A stretch of 32,020 nucleotides of DNA, taken from positions 1 to 32,020 of the forward strand of contig CAJXRF010000064.1 of assembly GCA_913058575.1 (NCBI GenBank). Reading direction: 5' to 3'. Both the position numbers and the translations under genes were made by a program. The stretch's first letter is position 1. The number at the start of each line of letters is the position of its first letter. Of this stretch, positions 24,751 to 31,303 are shown piece by piece. Below the pieces are notes generated by a model. The model was given only the letters and a program-made list of their open reading frames with translations, made no database searches and was not told the DNA's origin. The DNA is from an uncultured Bermanella sp. (GTDB lineage Bacteria > Pseudomonadota > Gammaproteobacteria > Pseudomonadales > Oceanobacteraceae).

Positions 24751-27441
24751 ATGGATCAGGGCTTGTTAAACAACATATTTGATAAAACAACATTCTGTGA
24801 GCAATTAGCACAGGGCAAGCCCCCTATTCCCGCTTTTAAACTGGCCATATCCCATGCCCAGACCATTATGGAACAGCACTTTCGAGACACTCTTGATGCC
24901 GTAACCCTTGTTCATAGCCGATCTTGGTTTATGGATGAATTACTGTCCTGTGCTTGGCACCTATATTTTAAAGACGATGCAGACAACATTGCCCTTTTGG
25001 CTGTGGGGGGTTACGGGCGCGGTGAACTGCACCCTAAGTCCGACATCGATGTATTATTACTTTCAAAAGATGAAGCGGCTTTTAGTGAGCACAGTGAAGC
25101 CATGCAAGGCTTTATCACTTTCATGTGGGACATTAAGCTTGACGTGGGTCACGGCGTTCGCACCCTTGATGACTGTAAAAACGAAGCCGAAAAAGATTTA
25201 ACCATTGCCACCAACCTTATGGAGACCCGCACTCTATCAGGCCCTGATTATCTGCGGCACACCATGGTGGAGATTACCGGGCCAAAACACATCTGGCCAA
25301 GCGATGAATTTTTTAACGCTAAGTGGCAAGAGCAAATTGAACGCCATGAAAAACATCACGACATTGACGCCAACCTAGAGCCTAACCTTAAAAATGGCCA
25401 AGGAGGGCTGCGCGATGTGCACACCATTGTATGGATATTACAAAGGCACTTTGGCAGCAATCATTTAGACAACCTCACCAGCCAAGGCATATTGACTGAA
25501 TTTGAATTTGGCATGCTGCATCGTTGCCGAGATTTTTTATGGCAGCTGCGCTTCGCACTGCACATGGTAACCGGACGCGAAGAAGATCAACTACTGTTTG
25601 ATTTTCAAAAAGATATTGCTGAAATTTTAGGGTTTGAAGATCAGCCCGATCAACTGGCCGTTGAAGCCATGATGGCTCAATATTATCGCTATAGTTTAGC
25701 CCTAAATGAGCTTAACGAACTAATGATGCTCTTATTTAAAGAGATCATGGTCGATAGCCGTTACCCACAAAAAATAGAATCGATTAATCAGCACTTTCAA
25801 CGCAGAAACGATTACCTTGAAATAAAACAAGCCGATTTATTTACTCACACTCCTAACGCTATTCTAGAAGTGTTTTACACCCTTGCCAGCGACAGTACCT
25901 TAAAAGGCGTTCAAGCTAATACTGTTCGAGCCATACGAGATAACCGTCATGTGATCGATGACGCATTCCGCAGTGACCCTGATAATATTCGCAGCTTCAT
26001 GGCCATCTTGAAAAATCATGATCACGTGGTTCGAGAGCTGGATCGTATGATGCGCTATGGAATTTTAGGCAAATACATTCCTGAGTTTGGCGATATCATA
26101 GGGTATATGCAGCATGATTTGTTTCATAGCTACACGGTGGATCAGCACAGCTTTAGGGCGATTCAATTTATGCGTCAATTGCGCTTTGGCGATAAAAAAG
26201 CGTTATTTCCTCAAGCCTCTAACTTAATTCATAGCATCCCTAAAAAAGAGATATTATACCTAGCAGCGCTTCTGCATGACGTGGGCAAAGTATTACCGGG
26301 CGAGCACGAAATAACTGGCAGTGAAATAGCTAAGCAGTTTTGTATTCAGCACGGTTTACGACAAAAGGATGCTGATTTGGTGGTTTGGCTGGTGAGGAAT
26401 CACCTGTTGTTTTCACAAGCATCCCAGCGAATTGATATCGCCGACACCGATGCCATGCATCACTTTGCCACGCAGATTGGTGATCGCCGCCACTTAGAGC
26501 ACCTGTATGTTTTTTCTGCTGCGGATATTTACAGCACCAATAAAAAACTTTGGACCAGCTGGCGGGCCGAACAAATGCGCACTCTATATCGAGCCACGCG
26601 CAACATTCTACGACGCGGCTTAGACAACCCTATAAATAAAGAGCAATGGGTTGAAGAGATTCAACAAGCTGTGATTGAACGCTTAAGTGTCTATGGTCAT
26701 CAAGAACAAGACGTTCTCGATTTATGGGCCAATCCAGGTGATGAGTATTTCCTACGTGAAAGTATTGATACCTTAGTTTGGCAAGCGCAAGCCCTGTTTA
26801 AACATGGCACGAGCCAGAAACCTCTTGTGCTGATTAGCGAAACCAGTGACATGGCATTTGAGGGGGCGACCCAGGTATTCATTTTTATGAAAAACCAGCC
26901 ACACTTATTTGCAGCCATGACCGCAGCGCTTGATCAGCTCCACCTAAATATTCAAGATGCACGAATCATTACTTCCGCTAACAACAATGCCTTGGATACC
27001 TACATTGTATTGGATGAAAATGGTGAACCCATAGCGGAGTCTGCCCGTTTAGAAAAAATCCAGCGTACTTTAGAGGAAACCTTGGCCAACCCTGAAGAGT
27101 ATTCAGAGTTAATTCAACGACGTACTTCCCGACAATTAAAGCAGTTTGATTTCACCGTTACCGTTAATATGAGTAATGACCCATTTAACAAGCGCAGCTG
27201 CCTAGAAGTTATCGCACCTGATCGCCCTGGGTTATTGGCGCGCATGGGACAATTATTTATGGAGCATGAACTCACCCTAGAAACGGCCAAGATCCTTACC
27301 GAAGGGGAAAAGGTCGACGATATTTTTTACCTGAAAGATAAAGATGGTTTACCCATCAGTGATCCAGATTTTTGCCGGGAGTTACAAGAAGCCGTAGTAG
27401 ACACCCTAACTGAACAAGTGGAACTGCAAGCTACCCTGTAA
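24751..27441 (+). CDS. glnD: Bifunctional PII uridylyltransferase/uridylyl-removing enzyme
   Basis: The protein has 896 residues (E. coli 890). It adds UMP to PII (GlnB/GlnK) when glutamine is low and removes it when high, so setting NtrB/NtrC and glutamine synthetase adenylylation. The nucleotidyltransferase site is GGYGRGELHPKSDIDVLLL (about 85-103). NGQGGLRDVHTIVW is the GlnD/GlnE-type block. The HD hydrolase domain has His509-Asp510 (LLHDVGKVLPGEHE). Two ACT glutamine-sensing domains lie near 705-785 and 815-890 (APDRPGLLARMGQLF). The text after HD differs from E. coli (HDIAKGRGGDHS), though the metal-type His and Asp are kept. GGGAG before ATG 24751 supports the start. Terminator at 27463-27495. 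Confidence 0.97.
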   Translation: MDQGLLNNIFDKTTFCEQLAQGKPPIPAFKLAISHAQTIMEQHFRDTLDAVTLVHSRSWFMDELLSCAWHLYFKDDADNIALLAVGGYGRGELHPKSDIDVLLLSKDEAAFSEHSEAMQGFITFMWDIKLDVGHGVRTLDDCKNEAEKDLTIATNLMETRTLSGPDYLRHTMVEITGPKHIWPSDEFFNAKWQEQIERHEKHHDIDANLEPNLKNGQGGLRDVHTIVWILQRHFGSNHLDNLTSQGILTEFEFGMLHRCRDFLWQLRFALHMVTGREEDQLLFDFQKDIAEILGFEDQPDQLAVEAMMAQYYRYSLALNELNELMMLLFKEIMVDSRYPQKIESINQHFQRRNDYLEIKQADLFTHTPNAILEVFYTLASDSTLKGVQANTVRAIRDNRHVIDDAFRSDPDNIRSFMAILKNHDHVVRELDRMMRYGILGKYIPEFGDIIGYMQHDLFHSYTVDQHSFRAIQFMRQLRFGDKKALFPQASNLIHSIPKKEILYLAALLHDVGKVLPGEHEITGSEIAKQFCIQHGLRQKDADLVVWLVRNHLLFSQASQRIDIADTDAMHHFATQIGDRRHLEHLYVFSAADIYSTNKKLWTSWRAEQMRTLYRATRNILRRGLDNPINKEQWVEEIQQAVIERLSVYGHQEQDVLDLWANPGDEYFLRESIDTLVWQAQALFKHGTSQKPLVLISETSDMAFEGATQVFIFMKNQPHLFAAMTAALDQLHLNIQDARIITSANNNALDTYIVLDENGEPIAESARLEKIQRTLEETLANPEEYSELIQRRTSRQLKQFDFTVTVNMSNDPFNKRSCLEVIAPDRPGLLARMGQLFMEHELTLETAKILTEGEKVDDIFYLKDKDGLPISDPDFCRELQEAVVDTLTEQVELQATL

Positions 27442-27462
27442 CTCAGTACGTTTATCCGTTCC

Positions 27463-27495
27463 AAAAAAAAGAGTGGCAATAGCCACTCTTTTTTT
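27463..27495. terminator. Bidirectional terminator between glnD and nrtD-like gene
   Basis: Eight A, GAGTGGC, AATA loop, GCCACTC, seven T. The 7-bp core extends by A-T pairs and has T-runs on both strands, so it ends both convergent units. Confidence 0.9.
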
Positions 27496-27531
27496 GTGTG
27501 AAAACTGAACTGAAATATTATTCAATTCAGC

Positions 27532-28341
27532 TTACGCCACTTTTACAGGCACATCAGGCTTCGCATGACGCTCATGTAAAAAGCGCAACACTTCACTACG
27601 ATAGCCATTGTATTTTTTATCATCCGCCAATTCTAAGCGATGACGAGGGCGTTCTAAGTCTATTTTAAGAATTTCTCCAATGCTGGCCGCTGGGCCATTA
27701 CTCATCATGACGATTCTATCGGATAATAAAACTGCCTCATCCACGTCATGAGTAATCATCACCACCGTGCTTTTTAAGTCTCGCTGAATTTCCATTAAAG
27801 AATCTTGCAGATGGCTACGAGTTAATGCATCTAAGGCGCCAAAAGGTTCATCCATTAATAATACTGAAGGTTCCATTGCCAAGGCTCTGGCGATACCGAC
27901 ACGTTGCTTCATACCGCCAGATATTTCATCTGGTTTTTTATGCAGGGCGTGACTCATATGCACCAATTCCAAGTTATGCTCTATCCATTCTTTCATTTCT
28001 CGTTTAGATTTAGTTTTACTAAACACCTGATTAACCGCAAGTTCTACGTTTTCATAGGCGGTTAACCAAGGTAGAAGCGAGTGATTTTGAAATACCACTG
28101 CCCGCTCAGGGCCAGGCTCGTTCACTTCAGTGCCATCCAATACAATGCCTCCTTTTGTAGCCTGATATAAACCTGCAATAATATTTAGCACCGTTGATTT
28201 ACCACAACCTGAGTGACCAATAAGCGATACAAACTCACCTTTTTCAATCTTAAGGTGAACATTATCAAGCGCCATAAAAGGGCCATTGGCGGTTGGAAAT
28301 TCCATGGTGACATGATCAACAATTAAATGTGACTGACTCAT
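27532..28341 (-). CDS. nrtD: Nitrate-type ABC transporter, ATP-binding protein
   Basis: The protein has 269 residues from ATG 28341; GAGG six bases upstream favours it over TTG 28362. Walker A GHSGCGKST (about 43-51), Q-loop region VFQNHSLLPWLTAYENV, signature ISGGMKQRVGIARAL, Walker B VLLMDEPFGALD and the switch His in MITHDVDEAVLLSDRIVMM are all present, so it should hydrolyse ATP. FQNHSLLPW and the single-domain length are typical of NrtD/NasD/SsuB/TauB-type importers for nitrate, sulfonates or taurine; the NrtA-like binding protein in the same operon points to nitrate/nitrite. It is the last gene of the operon, 41 bases after the permease. Confidence 0.9.
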   Translation of the reverse strand: MSQSHLIVDHVTMEFPTANGPFMALDNVHLKIEKGEFVSLIGHSGCGKSTVLNIIAGLYQATKGGIVLDGTEVNEPGPERAVVFQNHSLLPWLTAYENVELAVNQVFSKTKSKREMKEWIEHNLELVHMSHALHKKPDEISGGMKQRVGIARALAMEPSVLLMDEPFGALDALTRSHLQDSLMEIQRDLKSTVVMITHDVDEAVLLSDRIVMMSNGPAASIGEILKIDLERPRHRLELADDKKYNGYRSEVLRFLHERHAKPDVPVKVA

Positions 28342-28382
28342 AGCTGCCTCTAATAATTTCAATGTACTTTTAATGTAAAAAC

Positions 28383-29399
28383 TTAGCGATTAGCGGCGGT
28401 TTTATCCCAGGAAAAATAACGCTGCAATGACAACATAATCCAATCTAATAAGAAGCCAATAATGCCTATGGTTAATACTGCCACCATGATGCGCCCTAAA
28501 GAATTTGAGCTGCCATTTTGAAACTCATCCCACACAAATTTTCCTAAGCCAGGATTCTGAGCCAGCATTTCAGCGGCAATTAATACCATCCAACCCACAC
28601 CCAACGACAAACGCATGCCTGTAAAAATCATGGGAATGGCTGAAGGCAATATCACTTTTCTAACTTTAGTAAACCAATTAAGACGCAATACTTTTGCAAC
28701 ATTTAATAAATCTTGATTAATAGAGGAAACCCCTACCGAGGTATTCATTAATGTGGGCCACATACAGCACAATGTCACAGTCACCGCCGAAGTCACAAAC
28801 GATTTATCAAACATTGGGTTATCGCTCACATACACCGCTGACACCACCATGGTCACAATCGGCAACCAAGCCAATGGCGAAACCGGTTTAAATATTTGAA
28901 TAATTGGGTTGGTGGCAATGTAAAGCGTTTGACTTAATCCTGTTAATACACCTAACGGCACGGCAATTAATACAGCGATAAAAAATCCGGTAAAAACGGT
29001 TTTTAAGCTGGTAAATATTTGGTCGAAGTACGTCGGGCGCCCTCTATATTCTCGCCACTTAACCTTGGCATCAGGATTTTTTTCTAATTTTTTAGCATTA
29101 CGTGATTCCTGACGCTCATAAAATAGTTGTTCTTTTTCTTTGTCTGCTTGATATTCGCCCCATAGACCTTTAGCTTGTTGAAATACTTCACTAGGACCAG
29201 GCACTTGTCCTAATGATGTCACCACACTCTTGGCAGATACTTGCCATACACCTAAAAAAATCATGAAGGCAAAAAAAGGTATGCCTACATTTTTTAATAC
29301 ATTATTTATCAGGTTTTTCCGAGCCTCACTATTTGTAAAGTGAAACCAGGGTGTAAAAAGACCTATGCCCTTTAACTTCATAACCATACTCATCATCAC
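28383..29399 (-). CDS. nrtB: Nitrate-type ABC transporter, permease
   Basis: The protein has 338 residues, longer than the usual ~270-300. A cytoplasmic N-terminus of about 38 residues and TM1 (IPFFAFMIFLGVWQVSA) are followed by a charged 60-residue stretch (about 75-125; KEKEQLFYERQESRNAKKLEK and RPTYFDQIF), then about five further membrane helices. The EAA-type coupling loop reads NVAKVLRLNWFTKVRKVILPSAIP (about 240-262), which docks on the ATPase. The C-terminal LGVGWMVLIAAEMLAQNPGLGKFVWDEFQ is characteristic of NrtB/TauC/SsuC permeases. Several ATGs cluster at the start; AAGGG upstream fits the first or second (29399 or 29396). It follows nrtA after a GC-rich hairpin at 29418-29438. Confidence 0.9.
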   Translation of the reverse strand: MMMSMVMKLKGIGLFTPWFHFTNSEARKNLINNVLKNVGIPFFAFMIFLGVWQVSAKSVVTSLGQVPGPSEVFQQAKGLWGEYQADKEKEQLFYERQESRNAKKLEKNPDAKVKWREYRGRPTYFDQIFTSLKTVFTGFFIAVLIAVPLGVLTGLSQTLYIATNPIIQIFKPVSPLAWLPIVTMVVSAVYVSDNPMFDKSFVTSAVTVTLCCMWPTLMNTSVGVSSINQDLLNVAKVLRLNWFTKVRKVILPSAIPMIFTGMRLSLGVGWMVLIAAEMLAQNPGLGKFVWDEFQNGSSNSLGRIMVAVLTIGIIGFLLDWIMLSLQRYFSWDKTAANR

Positions 29400-29417
29400 G
29401 CCCTTTTATTAAATAGT

Positions 29418-29438
29418 GCGGCCCAAGTTTCGGGCCGC
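29418..29438 (-). terminator. GC-rich hairpin between nrtA and nrtB genes
   Basis: GCGGCCC (29418-29424) and GGGCCGC (29432-29438) are perfect arms around a seven-base loop, 13 bases after the nrtA stop. On the minus strand ACTATTTAATAAAA follows, with no proper T-run. In importer operons such hairpins commonly protect or attenuate the message so that the binding protein is made in excess of the permease. Confidence 0.6.
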
Positions 29439-29451
29439 CTTTATGGTTTAT

Positions 29452-30816
29452 TTATGCTTTATCATTTCCTTTTAGGCCAATTTTGAAGCTTTTAAGATAA
29501 TCATTAGGTTTAGTACCGTCATAAGTAACGTTATCTATGAAGTCTTTTTGCGCGGGCTTAAAGCCTGATTCACTAGAGAAGTTAGGGAATTCAGAAGCCG
29601 ACAGCTTACCTTCAGAAATCAACTCTTTAGCTGCTTGAGCATAAATATCAGGACGGTATACTTTTTTAGCAATGTCCATATACCAACTATCTGGTTTATG
29701 ATCTGAAATTTGACCCCAACGACGCATTTGCGTTAGGTACCAAATAGCATCTGAATAGTAAGGGTAGGTCGCGTTATGACGGAAAAACACATTGAAGTCA
29801 GGCACGTCACGTACGTCGCCTTTTTCATATTCAAATGTACCCGTCATGGAGTTGGCTATTACATCGTAATCAGCGCCTACGTAATTAGACTGCGAAAGAA
29901 TTTTAACCGCCTCTGGTCGATTTGCATTATTACTCTCATCTAACCACTTCGCCGCTCGAATCATGGCCTTAACCACTGCTATATGTGTATTTGGGTATTT
30001 ATCGGCCCAAGCTTTACTTACACCGAATACTTTCTCTGGATTATTTTTCCAAATTTCATAATCAGTTATCACTGGCACACCAATGCCTTTAAAAACTGCT
30101 TGCTGGTTCCATGGCTCACCCACACAATAACCGTCGATGGTACCCGCTTCCATGGTAGCAGGCATTTGTGGCGGCGGCGTCACTGACAACAATGCATCTG
30201 CTAAAAGAGTGCCACTGGTGTCGCCTTTATGGGGGGCATAAAAGCCTGGGTGAATGCCACCCGCTGCTAACCAGTAACGTAATTCATAGTTATGGGTAGA
30301 CACAGGGAATACCATGCCCATTTTAAAAGCTTCTCCCTTGTCTTTGTAACTTTCTATAACAGGTTTTAGCGCATCTGCTTTAATGGGGTGAACTGGCTTT
30401 CCATTTTCATGAGGAATATTTTTTTTCATTTCTTTCCACACATCATTGGATACGGTAATACCATTACCGTTTAAATCCATGGAAAAGGCCGTAACAATAT
30501 GGGATTGAGTTCCAAACCCTATGGTGGCACCCAGAGGTTGGCCTGCCAGCATATGAGCCCCATCTAGCTCACCGGTAATCACTCGGTCAAGCAACACTTT
30601 CCAGTTGGCTTGCGCTTCCAGTTCGACAAACAACCCTTCATCTTCAAAAAAACCTTTTTCAGCGGCAATGGCTAACGGCGCCATGTCGGTAAGTTTAATG
30701 AAACCAAATTTCAATTCGTCTTTTTCTGGCTCAACCGCCAAAGCACCAGCCGAAAAAATGCTAACGCCTAAGGCGGCACCTTTAACGATTTTTTTTATTG
30801 CTAAGGTTAACTTCAT
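29452..30816 (-). CDS. nrtA: Nitrate-type ABC transporter, substrate-binding protein
   Basis: The protein has 454 residues, the size of NrtA/CmpA/NasF. A Sec signal peptide (about 1-27) ends near GALAVE; there is no lipobox, so the protein is free in the periplasm. [62 protein letters not shown] is the conserved front of this family, and [41 protein letters not shown] carries the Glu-Pro-Trp block of the anion site. NrtA binds nitrate and nitrite, its relative CmpA bicarbonate; the EPW block and operon partners favour nitrate, but specificity is not proved. AGGA eight bases before ATG 30816 supports the start. A sigma-54-like promoter stands at 30866-30880. Confidence 0.9.
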   Translation of the reverse strand: MKLTLAIKKIVKGAALGVSIFSAGALAVEPEKDELKFGFIKLTDMAPLAIAAEKGFFEDEGLFVELEAQANWKVLLDRVITGELDGAHMLAGQPLGATIGFGTQSHIVTAFSMDLNGNGITVSNDVWKEMKKNIPHENGKPVHPIKADALKPVIESYKDKGEAFKMGMVFPVSTHNYELRYWLAAGGIHPGFYAPHKGDTSGTLLADALLSVTPPPQMPATMEAGTIDGYCVGEPWNQQAVFKGIGVPVITDYEIWKNNPEKVFGVSKAWADKYPNTHIAVVKAMIRAAKWLDESNNANRPEAVKILSQSNYVGADYDVIANSMTGTFEYEKGDVRDVPDFNVFFRHNATYPYYSDAIWYLTQMRRWGQISDHKPDSWYMDIAKKVYRPDIYAQAAKELISEGKLSASEFPNFSSESGFKPAQKDFIDNVTYDGTKPNDYLKSFKIGLKGNDKA

Positions 30817-30865
30817 ATTTTACTTCCTACTTAGGGGGTTATTTATTTTCAATATTTATCTATTC

Positions 30866-30880
30866 TCAAAGTCTGTGCCA
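30866..30880 (-). promoter_or_regulatory. Sigma-54-like promoter upstream of nrtA
   Basis: On the minus strand TGGCAC-AGACT-TTGA, i.e. the -24 element is perfect and the -12 element is TTGA instead of TTGC, with the correct five-base spacer. It lies about 50 bases before the nrtA ATG, giving a predicted 5' untranslated region of about 35-40 bases. This is what NtrC-controlled nitrate-uptake genes usually carry. The GA instead of GC at -12 is a weakness. Confidence 0.5.
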
Positions 30881-31002
30881 AAAAACTAAAAAAAATTTTT
30901 TATCATTGAGATTTATAAAAAAAATAAAAAACAAACCAAAATGAGGCGCCATTATTGAATAAGCTCTAAGGATCCTCCCAATCAAGTGCAAAGAATATTA
31001 TG

Positions 31003-31012
31003 GGTGCGCACC
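31003..31012. promoter_or_regulatory. Palindrome GGTGCGCACC, possible activator half-sites
   Basis: A perfect 10-bp palindrome about 125 bases upstream of the sigma-54-like site. GGTGC and GCACC are the half-sites recognised by NtrC, but here they abut in the order GGTGC-GCACC rather than GCACC-N-GGTGC, so a normal NtrC dimer site is not formed. Nearby TGCACC (31050-31055) and AGTGCA (30985-30990) add single half-sites. Confidence 0.25.
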
Positions 31013-31032
31013 AAAAAGAAATAAGGCTATAA

Positions 31033-31122
31033 ATGACAAATCCCGTTATTGCACCAACGAAGAACACTTTAATGCCATGGGCAAAATGGGCTTTAAGTCA
31101 CACATTTGAAGTTATGAACTAA
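31033..31122 (+). CDS. Candidate small protein, 29 residues
   Basis: ATG 31033 to TAA 31122 encodes MTNPVIAPTKNTLMPWAKWA followed by LSHTFEVMN. AAGG at 31023-31026 stands six bases before the ATG, a good ribosome-binding site, and an in-frame TAA directly precedes the ATG, so the frame begins afresh. The peptide has two Trp (MPWAKWAL) and could form a short amphipathic segment. I do not recognise it and no conservation can be tested here. It could be a leader peptide, a membrane-associated small protein or a chance frame in AT-rich DNA. It lies between the nitrate importer (divergent) and dapC (same strand, 181 bases on). Confidence 0.35.
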   Translation: MTNPVIAPTKNTLMPWAKWALSHTFEVMN

Positions 31123-31212
31123 ATAAGGGCAGGGCTAGATTAGGAAACGAAGAAAACGCACTCAAATAAACAGCTTTGATTGACTAAAAACCAGAAATCA
31201 ACCGATACCATG

Positions 31213-31246
31213 CTTGGAAGAACACCGCTATAAAGGTAATTCCAAG
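31213..31246. repeat. Inverted repeat CTTGGAA/TTCCAAG upstream of dapC
   Basis: Perfect 7-bp arms at 31213-31219 and 31240-31246, centres 27 bp apart, just upstream of the dapC -35 position. Possibly an operator; chance is not excluded. Confidence 0.3.
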
Positions 31247-31275
31247 TACAAATCTTATCTAGGCTCCATTATAAT
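31247..31275 (+). promoter_or_regulatory. dapC: dapC promoter
   Basis: A perfect TATAAT at 31270-31275. The hexamer 17 bases upstream (TACAAA, 31247-31252) is a poor -35. Transcription would start near 31282, within the GCGCCAATATTGA element, about 22 bases before the ATG. Confidence 0.5.
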
Positions 31276-31303
31276 TGCGCCAATATTGATAAAGAGCGTG
31301 CTT

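Larger units (their letters stand above)
30817..31303. other. Intergenic region (487 bases) between nrtA and dapC
   Basis: An AT-rich divergent region. It holds: the sigma-54-like promoter of nrtA (30866-30880); an A/T-rich tract (30881-30930); a perfect palindrome GGTGCGCACC at 31003-31012, with TGCACC at 31050-31055 and AGTGCA at 30985-30990 as possible NtrC half-sites; a candidate small gene (31033-31122); an inverted repeat CTTGGAA/TTCCAAG (31213-31246); and the dapC promoter (31247-31275). No larger coding region is supported on either strand. Confidence 0.6.

Noticed and set aside
24908-25201. 97-residue frame overlapping glnD in another frame
   Set aside because: Overlaps the nucleotidyltransferase domain of glnD; no independent start signal or recognisable domain.
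30881-30935. A/T-rich tract as a replication or attachment site
   Set aside because: Only simple A-runs and T-runs; no DnaA boxes, no integrase and no tRNA nearby.
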